Assembly: GCA_964035795.1 (NCBI GenBank)
Contig: OZ038325.1
Location: 9,360,875 to 9,424,874, forward strand
Direction of reading: 5' to 3'
DNA from: Pterobdella sp. o SKG-2022
Lineage: Eukaryota; Annelida; Clitellata; Hirudinida; Piscicolidae
Length of the DNA: 64,000 nt
Positions 12,430-24,023 of the stretch are shown piece by piece (the stretch's first letter is position 1; every line of letters begins with the position of its first letter). The position numbers and the translations under genes are program-made. The notes under the pieces were generated by a model that was not told the origin of the DNA, ran no database searches, and worked only from the letters and a program-made list of their open reading frames with translations.

Positions 12430-13464
12430 ATGTCGAAGCGTAAAGCTTTGTATAATGGGGATTGTCAACAAACAAAAACATTTGTGAATATTAAAATCGC
12501 AAATTCGAACAACCCCGAAAAAATGAAGAAAGTGTTTGGTTAGTTGAACTTTATTAATTAAAACTTTTCTAATATTTTTTTAACTACACTTTTTGATCAA
12601 TTTTTCGGTTCGTACATGATTAAAATACCATTTAAAAATTGATGCGAATTAATAGAAATCATACAAAATCTCGAAAAAAACTTCACCCCACAAGATCGCA
12701 CTAAGGAATTATTATGGTCAGGCTCAAAGCAGACGAAGATATTAGACGAAAAACTGCAGCAACGTTGTGACATCAACAACAACTACCAACCAGCCCTGCA
12801 GAACAAATGCTCAGGCATCCAGACCAAGATACAACCCAAGGAAGATGGCACTTTGTCGTTTGCTATCATGAGTAAGTTTTTTATTTTTACATTATTTGAT
12901 TATATAAAAAAATTTCAAGCTAAAACTTACTCTTCTCGATTCATAATCTATCATAAATAATCCTTCTACTTTATAATTCAGCTTTTGCTATTATCACATC
13001 TGAATACAATAACACAATCATAAAATTTTTTAAACAGTAGACAACAACCAAGAAAATGAGCCAGTAATGCAAGCGAGCTCTTCAGCACCCAGCTGCAGCA
13101 CGTGTGGTGCTAGCGTAGATGTGGTGAGATGTGGTTGGTGCTCTATTCAGCAATGTGCCATATGTGTGAGGGTTTGTGGTTCTTGTCTGCAACATTTTTG
13201 CTACCTTTGCTGCCCTGTTGAGTTGGTTTTCAAATAATTTTTGTTCAGTTTGTTGAATTTTTATTTTTATTATTCAACTTGTTATTTTATTTTTGTTTTT
13301 AGCATAAATTTCATCTTTCACTGCAATATAAATCAAATTCTTAACACCATTTTTATTTTGATGAATAATAACATGAATTTCCAGATTATTTCCTTTATTC
13401 AACCACCCACAGCTATGAAGGCAGTCAAGAGCAAAACGTGTGTCTGCACTGCTCTGAAAAATAA
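12430..13464 (+). CDS. SIVA1: Siva-family apoptosis regulator (186 aa)
   Basis: Four exons: 12430-12538, 12656-12871, 13038-13221 and 13413-13464 (561 nt). The start MSKRKALYNGD resembles the MPKR start of Siva proteins. The middle has TKELLWSGSK, matching the TKxLLFxGAQ region. The C-terminal half is the Cys-rich zinc-binding region: CSTCGASVDVVRCGWCSIQQ, CAICVRVCGSCLQHFCYLCC, then PVDYEGSQEQNVCLHCSEK. The last 17 codons (VD|YEG...VCLHC) come from a small exon that restores the final CxxC of the family; the donor used there is a weak GTTGGT. Without that splice the frame would stop after CCPVELVFK. Siva binds CD27-like receptors and other partners in vertebrates; the role here is inferred. 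The gene is divergent from STIP1, with 679 bp between the two start codons, so the two may share a promoter region. Confidence 0.85.
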
Positions 13465-13653
13465 GCTGTATTTATCTATCACTTGTATCTGTAATATCCT
13501 GAGTTTAATATATCATACTAATAAGTATAATTTAATAGTGGGTAACAGTGATTATAATAATAGTAACAATAATAAAAGTTTTGGTGTTTGAGTTTGTAAT
13601 AAGATTCAAGGGTTCTTGAGCACCTGCATTCAATTTTCAATTCAAAACCATAA

Positions 13654-14196
13654 TAATAACTTCACAAAAAAAGGTAATATTTTGATAATTTTTTTATACA
13701 GCTAGAATTTTTGAAAAAGTCATAATTCATTACTATATTTTCAAATGAGAACAGTTTATTTATATTACCATGGAAACATAGAGAATATATTTCAATAGAA
13801 ACTAGAGTCATAGTGGTATTATTGGACAATATGTGGGCTTTAAAGACCTCTCTCTGGTTTGGAGACAGTTCTTATCATTTTTTAATATTTATATGTTTTT
13901 GAGAGTACTTTGAAGGCTTGAATTTTGCTGTTTTTGATGTCTAAACATCATTCAGTTTTTGTTTTGTTTATTATGAAATTGCTCTGGGAAAGTCTGATTG
14001 TAATTGTTTAGAGAATTTCTAATACTAAACTAAATTTAGTTTCTGTTGAAATATATTATCTATGTTTCCATGGTAATATGAATATACTGTTCTCATTTGA
14101 AAATACACTAATGAATTATGACGAAGTTAAATGTGTCAAAAATTTTACTTGACTTTAAAAAAGTATCAAAATGTTGCCTATTTTTGTGAAGTTATT
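13654..14196. mobile_element. Foldback / MITE-like element with about 150-bp terminal inverted repeats
   Basis: The left arm starts ATAATAACTTCACAAAAA near 13,654 and the right arm ends TTTTTGTGAAGTTATT near 14,196, as reverse complements. The match continues inward with small gaps to a shared block, ATTACCATGGAAACATAGA on the left and TCTATGTTTCCATGGTAATA on the right, so each arm is about 150 bp. The middle of about 230 bp has no open frame. No clear target-site duplication could be fixed; flanks are AT-rich. The structure suits a non-autonomous DNA transposon (MITE or foldback). It lies about 190 bp past the Siva stop codon. Confidence 0.7.
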
Positions 14197-16667
14197 TAAA
14201 AAAATTGATACGTTATGTCTTTGAAGGATAATAATAATAATAAATATGGTAATAATAGTAATATAACAGTAATAACACAAATAATAATAGGTGAATGATT
14301 GTATTATAGTGTTGCTTGATGGCCCAGCCACACACGTTTCATTTTCATCTCAGCTTTGAGCTTTGTTTTATTTAAATATATTTGAAAATTTTAGCTGAAT
14401 TATTTTTTTATTATTCTCAAAATGTATAGTTATTTTGTAAATTTATAATTTTTTCTTTTATACTTCATTTTCCTCATTAGCATCTCAACCAGCTTCATTT
14501 CCTTCTAGAAACTTCCATGCAACTATGTACACACACACACATCATAACAGATTTCTAAGTAACAAATAATTACAACCATAGTCATTTTTCATCAAATAAA
14601 ATTCATCATTGAAAACACATGCATAAATTAATTCACATACAATATAAACATCAATTCACGCATGCACACACATTCTTTCACATAAACTTTTAACATAAAA
14701 ATTAACTTACATATATACAGACTCAAATAAAATTTCACACACCCACAGACACGTATAAACACACACCCACACATAAGTTCACACATGTGTTCGTGTTATA
14801 TTGATATTTTCATCTTGAATGTTGTAAATAGACTTGTTACTACAAGTTGTGTGTGTTAGTTTAATAATATTAACATCTATTTTTTTCTTTTTATTTTTAT
14901 TATTATCAGTAATTACTTTTAGATACAAATTGTTTTTAATATTTCCATCTATATAATAATTTCAATTAGTTCCCAAATACTCTCATATTTATTTCAATTT
15001 CTCATCATTATTATTATTAATATTATCTAATTATAATATTACTGCAGATTAACTCAATTTTTCTCCCATATATAGTAATATATTAACCGATAATACCTAT
15101 GATCACTTAATTATGCATGCAAGCTAAAAATAGACTCATTTGATCATGTCATCTATACTCAACTTGTGTGCCCATCATGTGACGTTAGATGTGCGTGTGA
15201 TAGTTATTATTGCAGACATTATAACAAACCAGCCAGTCTATAACACTTCACCTCTGTAGCCGTTTTTGGAGACTAGGGGCTGTGAGGAGGGATTAGCTAT
15301 CTCTTTGATAACATCTTGTATATGAACATATGCTTTAGTTTTATGAGGAAATTTAGTGATTACATCATTTGGGAGGTGGTAGTGAGGGTTTTGATGTTAA
15401 TATCCAACCTTTCAAAGACGTCATGTGCATTTTTTACATATTGATAATCTAGAAACATCAATTTGAGGATTTTTGTGACGTTTATTGGAAATAAGATTTT
15501 ATTATTTATATTGTGGGTCTGTAATGCATGCTTCAGTTCTTGATAGTTTTAAATTAAAATAAAAACAAGTACTGTATTTGTAACTGTCCAACTGGGGCGT
15601 TTACAGCAGTAGGATTTAATGCTGGTATCTTTTCCAACCTTTTATCAGAAATTTTCAATTCTTTTGAATCAGTCATTATGTAAATTCTTGTTTCAATAAA
15701 ATCTGATCTTTATAATTTATTTCTTCAAAAGGACGGTAAAGTTTACAATAAATATAATGGCAATTTTCAATACCAAGGCCTTAAGAATATGAGTGGTGGT
15801 TTTGTGGGGATAGTGTTGAGATGGAAAGTTTAGTTATACGGAATCCATTGTGATTGGTAGGGCTAGAAGAGAGTATATTTCAATGATGAAAGAAATATTA
15901 TTTTAAGATAATTAAACGGTTTTAAAAAAATGTAATATTTTTAGAGACACTTGAAACTGGTGTAGAACTGATTGAAAGAAGCAAATTGGTGTTGATGAAA
16001 ACAAAAAAAATTATTCTAGAGATTTTTATAGCACACAATTTAAAAACTAGTTTGCTTCAATCTATCAAATAGTTATGAAAATAATTAAGCTAATTAGTAA
16101 GTAAGCAAGAGAATCATTAGCAAGCATAGGAGTTACTGCTGTGTATTAACATAATGATTTTTTCAAAAGCCAAACTGTAAAATAAATATAATTTCAAAAC
16201 ACTAGTAAGTTTATTAAGATATGAAGCTTTTCGTTAACAACGTAACATTTTCAAGTATGAGAAATCGTTTTTCATGTGTATTAACAGTTACACAGCAAAA
16301 GATGAACCTTTGATTAAATACATCGGAATGGAGTGGGAAAATATGTAAAATTTTATGAAAATAGAGTTTTGAACGAAACTCAGAAAAATATTCAAATCAA
16401 AACTAGTTTAAAAATGAATGGAGTTCAAAGGTTTAAGAAAACTCTGATTTATTAAAAATATAATAAAGGAAAATAATTCTAGCAACTTTCATTCGAAACC
16501 AAATCATCATTATGTGTCTTCAGTCCTGGAGTTTGACTTTTAAAACTCTAACTTTACAATTGGCATTGTTCATAGGATGCTATTGCAATCACATGGAACT
16601 TAAATTATATTTATTTCATTAGTTGGGGTAAAGATTAATTAAATCTATTAGATAACAGTTATTAAAC
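14197..16667. other. AT-rich intergenic stretch with CA-rich patch
   Basis: No gene is visible. 14,520-14,790 is rich in ACAC/CATA dinucleotide tracts. 15,590-16,500 holds only AT-rich sequence with many stops in all frames. Confidence 0.5.
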
Positions 16668-17102
16668 TCATTTTGAAACTGATCTTAATGAAAGTTCTCT
16701 TTTTATGCTGTATACACTGTTAGGAATGCTAGAAGCTTGCTTGTTTTTTGGGTTTGTTGGTAGTTTTAGAGACAAATCACGTTTGATTTCATTCCTTTTT
16801 CGACTTCCTGGCGATATTGAATTGATTAATCTTCTCAACGTTGGAAACTTCCCAATTGTAAGGTTCGTATTGGTTTTTTTGTTCTCCGGGATCAAAGCAT
16901 GTTTCGTGTCTTTATATTTAAGCTCATACAATTGATCGTATGTGATCATTATATGGTGTTCGTAGACTTTTGTTGTACTTGTAAATGTATCGTCTGCCGG
17001 AGAATTTTGATAATTTTTTGCGATATAAGGCACGCTTCTCACATGAGGATCTGAATTTGATGAAGCTTCGAGGTTTTTTAAAAGTTTTGCTTTTGATTTC
17101 AT
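16668..17102 (-). CDS. Intronless small basic protein of unknown function (144 aa)
   Basis: A single open frame runs from ATG at 17102 to TAA at 16668. The protein is Lys/Arg/Ser-rich and hydrophilic, with no signal peptide or membrane segment. It contains RRLINSISPGSRKRNEIKRD and ends with a repeated motif, IKRDLSLKLP and IKRELSLRSV, about 30 residues apart. I do not recognise a family. The length and composition in such AT-rich DNA favour a real coding exon. It could be a single-exon gene, or the last exon of a gene whose 5' part I cannot see. The antisense frame over the same bases is hydrophobic and probably a shadow. Confidence 0.5.
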   Translation of the reverse strand: MKSKAKLLKNLEASSNSDPHVRSVPYIAKNYQNSPADDTFTSTTKVYEHHIMITYDQLYELKYKDTKHALIPENKKTNTNLTIGKFPTLRRLINSISPGSRKRNEIKRDLSLKLPTNPKNKQASSIPNSVYSIKRELSLRSVSK

Positions 17103-17838
17103 TTTATTTAAAACTTTGATTTAAACTTATGAATATACGAAGAGTTGTTATCGAAACATTTTACATTACTAGAGTGCTTTTAAGAAATGTTAAAAGTGGT
17201 TCAAGGTAACAAATTTAATTAAAATTGAGTTAGAAATGTAAGGTTTCATCCATTCTATAATTTTTACAATTTTAAGCTATTGGTTTTAAAAATTAAAAAA
17301 AATCACTTTTCAATTGTATACTTCACATTTAATAATGATATATGGAATAAAAGATAACTTCCTAATTGTAAAACTGAAAAAACTCAAAAAATTTCAAAAT
17401 AAAATTCAGTTATACTCATCAAATAAAATTTTTTTTCTATTTTCATCAATTATTACCAAATTTTTTCAGTACTTTAAAATCTAAAAAAAACTTCAAAAAC
17501 TTTCAAAATCAATAAATCACCATTATTAATAAAAACTTCAAAAATTTTTGTTAAAAAATCAATCAAATTCAGCTAAAAAAACAGCTAACTTCAAAGCTAA
17601 TAATACGATTCAGGTAAAAAGAGAGAGAAAGGAGAGTTGGTCTGTTAATAACTTTAACGCCTTCAACCATAACACTGGAAAAATTGCTATATAACTTCAG
17701 TATTCTACTTTTAAATTTTCAAATCAAAATATTTCAATTGTTATTTTGATTGTTGAATTTTTTTCATTTCACGTTGTTATATATATATATATATATTTGT
17801 GAGGAAGTCAAAAACAGAATCGATCGAATCCACCAAAA

Positions 17839-20711
17839 ATGACCATTTTTATAATAATCTTCCTTTTCATCTTCTTCACTTTCTCAGCCAAAATCAATGG
17901 AAACTTATTTCTTATGAAGAAATTCACTAAATACAAACCTTTCAACCCTGTACCAACCATAAATACACCCGACCCAACCTTCCCACGCCCCTTAAGACCA
18001 AAACTACTCACAACCACCTTACAAACCACCGAGTCTTTTACCACTCTACCATCTTCAACCACCACTCGACTTATCCTATCTGACGTTGCAAAATGGAGCT
18101 TCAAATTACGATGCAATGAAACATACAAGAAAACACTGGCATCCAAAGAATCTCAAGATTACAAAGATTTTGTAAACGTTGTTTATTACAGGGTTTGTTG
18201 TCTTATTGTTTCAAAGATTGGCAGTACTTGTAATAATTCTCATTTTGTTTTAAATGGTGATAATAATAATACTGTTAAAAATGATCTAAAAATCTCTAGC
18301 AATGAGTGTTTTAAAATATTAATATTAATAAATAGAATATTATAAAACAAAATTATGAATATATATAAATAACAATAAATCCAATAAAAAATCAGAAAAA
18401 TAACAGAAACAATCAAAATATTTTTATTCAAAAAAGTATTAAAAAATAAATAATAAGAGGCTCCAAATTAAATAAGCTAATAATAAACATCGTTTCTCAT
18501 CTTACATTATATTATACTCAAAATAATATGTGAATAATAACCTTTATACCTCTATTAACTGCATAGTGTCTTTACAATACAATTTTTTACGTGCTCACAA
18601 AGCCTTTTGAAAGATCGAATGATCATAGGGAAATGTTGAAAAAATATGAGAGTTAAATATGATAAAATATATATTTAATATTTTTCGTTTGTTCAGTTAT
18701 TAGTTTTTTATTCATAAAATTTTATAGCGCTAAGTTTCTAAAAAAAATTTTAAAGAAATGATCGAATAAACAAAAAAATGAAAAATCATTAAAAAAATAA
18801 CCAAAACTTTTTTCCACCACTATCCCACCACCACCCATTCTCCTCCCCCTCTTTTCCAACAACACCACTCTTACCACCAGCTCATGACAGCATGCCATGA
18901 AGTACTAGGAAACAACACCTTTTCAATATCAAAAGAATGGCAACTATCAAAAGGCAGTGTAGCTGTGTCTTCCTTCATGGATGTTTTGTCCACCATCGAT
19001 CCATCGGCTGCCAAAACTTGGAATAACGCTCTAACAAAGAATCTACCTAACTACATCAATGGATCGTTTGGTCGGTGTTTTTAGTTTATTTTTTTTTTTC
19101 GTTTTTTTTCTTTTAAATTTTTTTTTAATAATTAGTTTATTTTTGTTTTTATAAATTTGTTATTTGATTTTGAATTGTTTTTTTTTGTTGCTTATTTATA
19201 CTAAGTTTTCGCTAATCCCTCAAAAATATTTTCAAGCATCTATAAATAGTCTTTTGTATTTTAATTAAATGTTAAACTCTTAATCCAACAGAGATCAGCA
19301 AATACACTCAACCAACCCAAATACCAATATGTAAGAGAATATTTCCAGCCAAAACTTGGCGTTCCGAATAATTTTTTTTAAATTAAAAAACAAAAGATAT
19401 TTATCAAATGACTATCTGTCAATAACATTTTCACTAAAAACATACTTTTATATCGAATAACTTCATGATATTATAATTTATAATTCCAGTACCCTTAGCC
19501 ATCGGGCTGGGAGTAGGAGGGGGATTATTGTTAGTAGCTCTAGTCTGCGGAGTAACGATGTTCTGCATTCGACGAAAGCGGATAATAGAAACAGAAAAAC
19601 TCAAAAGAAATGCCATTGAATCCCAGCATCGCAGCCTCCCGCCCAGTATCAACGGACAATTGTGGACCAAAAGTGAAGGGGTTTTGTCGCTAAGTAACCC
19701 TAACACAATAGCGGTTAACGATGGTTTCGACGACACTACTGAATCGATCAAAAAACCTCAAAAGTTTGAAAGGAATATATCGAATGAAAGCATCAGAGAT
19801 AGAACCAACATATATGGCTTGAAGAGTAACGTTTACAACGGCAGTTTCAACCGTCCTATGGAGTCTCCTCAATTGTCCAATGATGTTTGTTAGTTTATAT
19901 TGGGTTTTAAGGGACTCAATAGACTTTGTCTGTGTGATTGTAGATGTTTAGATGTGTGTTTATATACCTGTGTGTATCTGTGGTTTCAAATGTAGCTCTT
20001 TATATATTATGTGAATCATGTTAGGTTTATTTAAGTTTGAAGTAAAACACATTTTATTTTCAAAAAATTATTTCAGACATGCTGCCGGAGATAAACTTGA
20101 AAGGGTCAGATTACCAATTTGACAACATCAAACACTTCAAAAACAACACCCCAAACAATCAAATACTGGACAATATAAGCAATGCTGTAGCGCACAATAA
20201 AAAGTACAATAACAACAACTTAGGCGCCAAAAAACCAATGGAGAATGCTAAAGAAGCCAACAGTTATGTTCGTATTTATGAAGATAAAGAAGAGAAGGAG
20301 AAGGTCTCAAATGATTTGAACTTCATCGACAGTGGTCGAAGCAGTGATAGTATGTCAAATAACAGCAAAACAAATAAACATAAAAACAACCAAACAAGCA
20401 ATCGTACTAACAGCCAACAAAGCAGACATGAACCAGAGAAATTCAAATCAAGTTACAACCATTTCAACCTCGTCTTGCCCAACAAAAACGACACACACCA
20501 TCAACTCATGAAGAACACGTCATCATCTTCAAGCGATTACGCTGAAGCATCACATGGTAACTCTGTAAAGAGCAAAGATACTACTGATAGAGATCTTAAT
20601 GAAATTTTCAAGCCCAGGTTCAATGTTAGTTGGGGAAAGGAGAGGGGGAGGGGTGTGAGGTTTAACGTGGGAGAGTTCTTGTTAGATAAAAGACATAGTC
20701 TTACGAAGTAA
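17839..20711 (+). CDS. SEA-domain transmembrane mucin-like protein (538 aa)
   Basis: Five exons: 17839-18192, 18881-19070, 19292-19330, 19490-19888 and 20077-20711, with consistent phases. Residues 1-17 form a strong signal peptide (TIFIIIFLFIFFTFS). A short Thr/Pro-rich segment follows (LLTTTLQTTESFTTLPSSTT). A SEA domain spans roughly residues 80-180 and includes KGSVAV at about 142-147, which matches the G-SVVV autoproteolysis site of MUC1-type SEA domains. A membrane segment (AIGLGVGGGLLLVALVCGVT) at about 198-217 is followed by a basic stop-transfer (RRKR). The cytoplasmic tail of about 320 residues is Asn/Lys/Ser-rich and has no enzyme domain. The product is probably a cell-surface protein cleaved and held together at the SEA domain. 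The short mucin region is modest compared with vertebrate mucins. The donor of exon 4 is GTTAGT. Confidence 0.75.
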
Positions 20712-21695
20712 TTTTAAAATACTCTCAACGTTGGGGTTGTTAAATTCACATTTGATATTAACTTTTATAACTTATATTTTTGAATTAATTATTTTCAATA
20801 ATGTTTTTATAAAATCAAGTTATTGGACAACTTTAAGCATTAATTGATAACGATCTTAAACCAAAATCTTCTCAACCTATTACAGGCATCCAAGATTGTA
20901 AGTTCTGTCCGGAGTAGTATGTCCAAAATATGGAAAAACAACAAAGATTCTATTTTGTATAGAAAACATTGCTAAATATCAGCCAATTTTTGGACGTCCA
21001 AGAATGGTACAATGCTATGTTAGTTTGTAAAAGACTGCAATATTTTTTACATTTTTATAGCTCTTTATTTTGTGAAATCAACTGAAAATATTCTAAAACT
21101 TCATTCTATTTTACATTATAGTTGAACAATCTCTATTTTGGTATAAAGCTCTTCTTAGCCAAGTTCATACTGCCAAGTTTTACCTTGACCGTTATTAAGT
21201 TACTAACTTCAAACATTAATATTAATATTTGAATTAAAATCTTGCTCATTTTTTATTTATTTATTCATTTTTAATAACTTTATTATTTTTTATAAGTAGT
21301 CTTCATAACTTTTCCAATGTTGACCTCAAAACTGCTTCCATTACATCCTTTTCATTTATGCATGTACTTTCAATTATTTCAAAAGTTGTGTATATAATTC
21401 ATTTTCATCAAACTTTATTATCAATAAACGTTTTACAATTCATTTAAGCATTTTTCTATATTCTTGTGAGACGTTTTAAGAATTTATGTTTTTAAAATAC
21501 AATTGATCAATCAATTTAGAAATAATTTACTGTTATAATTCAAATAAGTGTTTTTCAATAATAATTGTGATAATTTATATATCCTTTTTATTGAAGAATT
21601 GTTATCAACTGTGCTTCATAATAAGGCGCTTCAAACAGACTTATTTTTACTTTCGAGTGGTTTTATTTTTTTATTATAATAAAAAACTGCGTACA
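20712..21695. other. Intergenic stretch, no gene seen
   Basis: AT-rich sequence between the SEA gene and the zinc-finger gene. It should contain the 3' UTR of the former and the promoter of the latter. A perfect acceptor-12 nt-donor arrangement at 20,881-20,903 is noted among the rejected items. Confidence 0.4.
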
Positions 21696-23019
21696 ATGCA
21701 AAAACGTCAAAATGAGTTTAAAACAATAAGTTTAATTTTAGAATCGTCTTTTGTGGAAATATGTAAAAGTCTTCTGCTGCCATTGATTCCAAACGGAGTC
21801 TTGGTGAGAGGAAGGGTAGTTTTAACTAGTGAAAAAACAGATCTTTGCTCAATAAATTTCAACCATTTTGTCAGTATTCCACACGATTTCAAAACCTTTG
21901 ATAACCAAGAAAAGGTAAATATTTTTAAAAACTACTTTAGTGTATCAACATGTGAATCAAAATATTCATTATTTAGTTATATAACTTCAAAAGTTATTAT
22001 ACTTTAATCAATTTTTTTTACAGTTGCTAATTTCACCTCCAGTAAATAGCCACACCAAAGAGTTCAACAAAATTAATAGTTCAAATAAAGACACTTCAAT
22101 AATTCTTGACAAAGAAGATAAAGAAATACCTTTATCAGATAAACTTAACAACGACAACATTCGATGTTGTGCTTGTCGAGATAATGACTACGAATGGGAA
22201 GGAGGTGATGATGATGATGATAAAGTTAGTATAGTTGTCGATGACGATCCTTCAGACAGTTTCATTGCTGGAAATTTGTGTGTTGAGTCTGAGGATAATT
22301 CTTACATGATGCCTCTTGAGATTCATCATGAGCATAATAATTTCAATGGCGGTTGTCTCACACCAGAAGCTGAGAATAGTAAGAAAGTTAATAAAAAGAA
22401 GATTCTATATATGAAGAAGGATAAATTTAAAAGAAAAAAAAATTTGAAGCACAATAATATAATAAAATACATAAAATCAAATTTATTAAAACCAGAAAAC
22501 AAAAAGATATTCCTTGCAAAAGGGAATTCAAATAAACCAAATATAAACAATTTTTCAAATAGTTATAAAAATAAAGAAAAACAGAACTCCACAAAAACAA
22601 TGAATAAAACGTTGATTAAAGCCAAGATTATCAAACCAAAGCATTCAAAACTTTCTGATAATCAATATCATAATGAGTCTTACTTCAACAAGGATACTAT
22701 TCCATCTAGAAGTGCACAGCTTTCACAATCTGATGCATTCAATAATGATACTATAATCCATAATAATCTTAACAGCAATGAAACTAGCAACAATACCATA
22801 AGTAATAATAATACTAACATTAATAGTATACCCCAAAAGTATCTGAGCACCTTCCCTAAACCCATTTCCCAAACACACAAGCAGACCACAATGGGGGTCA
22901 ACAGACACATATGCAACATATGTGGACTTAAGTTCACTTTTAGGACCAACCTCACCAGACACATCAAAAACATCCATTCTTGCACTCCTCTCACCTCAGC
23001 CAATCAGCTTGTTTCTTAG
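21696..23019 (+). CDS. Protein with a single C-terminal C2H2 zinc finger (404 aa)
   Basis: Two exons: 21696-21914 (73 codons, donor GTAAAT) and 22024-23019, joined in phase 0 after TTTTTTTACAG. Exon 1 encodes a compact segment, MQKRQNEFKTISLILESSF, with VRGRVVLTSEKTDLCSINF. I do not recognise a domain in it. Exon 2 has an acidic stretch (DDDDDKVSIVVDDDPSDSF), a basic Lys-rich part and a Ser/Asn-rich part. It ends with one canonical finger, CNICGLKFTF plus HIKNIH at about residues 370-391. The ATG at 21696 is the first that precedes charged sequence; an in-frame ATG at 21567 would add a hydrophobic Phe/Tyr-rich stretch that looks untranslated. A nuclear, DNA- or RNA-binding role is inferred from the finger only. 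Confidence 0.7.
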
Positions 23020-24023
23020 TTGTGGGTGGGAGTGTCTTGGATTTGAACCATTATATCTTTTTGTTGTTGTTGTCACTGTTGTTATCATTATTTTTTATAT
23101 GATTGTTAAATTCTCTTTACTATTGTTTCTCTATTATAATTATTTTCACAGTTTTAATGTAGTTTATCAACATAAATGTTGAAGCTCCACTTTTCCAACC
23201 TGCAGTAACTGATACTTCTCAATTGTTTCATAATGATGATCACCATCTTCTTCTTCTTCTTCCTCATTATCGCCAGTTATCATAAACCTGACTCATCTTT
23301 TATATTTCAGCATTAATAATATTACACCTCGAATTTAGAATTCTTTTTAAAAGATCAACTTACATGCATTCACACCTTAATTTATTTGTATATAAGTTTA
23401 TATATCTACTATAGTTTATATTCTGTATTATTCTATTTCTCTTTCTACTTTTTATACAGATTAATTCTTAATTTTTTATAATTTTTATATAGATTTGATT
23501 TTTTTATTTTTTCTTGTTATATATATTTGTATATATTGGTTATATATCTTTTTCTTAAAATTGTTCATATTGTTTTTATTTTATACTTATTCGTGTTCAA
23601 TTTTTTGTCTTTGTGAATTTTTAGCTGCGAACATTCGACTGAAAAAAACAATTAATTTGAATTATTTCATTAATTCAAAGCTTTTTTATTTCTGTGTCAT
23701 GTCGTATTCAGGTAACTAGTATCAGTATTGCAAGCAAAAAATCTGATAATCAATTCATTTTTTTTATTAGTCTGAATTTTTTCAATAACTTATTTTTATA
23801 TATTTATGATGAGTCGTCGATTGTTTTTTCTTATTTAAATTTTGTATCCAGATTTTCCTATGAATCAAACGCCTTAAAAATCTGCCTTCAACAATAAAAT
23901 AAAATTATTTTTTTTCACTTTAACTGTTTGATAAAATAAAAAAGCTTAGTTTTTTTATATTTTGAAATAGGCAAAAAATTATTGTTAGCTTGAAATGTTG
24001 CGCTACATATATTCAATGAAGTC
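23020..24023. other. Intergenic stretch, no gene seen
   Basis: T-rich sequence with GTT repeats near 23,061 and a CTT-rich patch near 23,245. Phe/Tyr/Ile-rich open frames here have no coding character. Confidence 0.5.

Noticed and set aside
20881..20903. TACAG, 12 nt (GCATCCAAGATT), GTAAGT: a perfect microexon-like layout downstream of the SEA gene
   Set aside because: The SEA gene already stops at 20,711 and nothing downstream continues its frame. Without transcript data it cannot be called.
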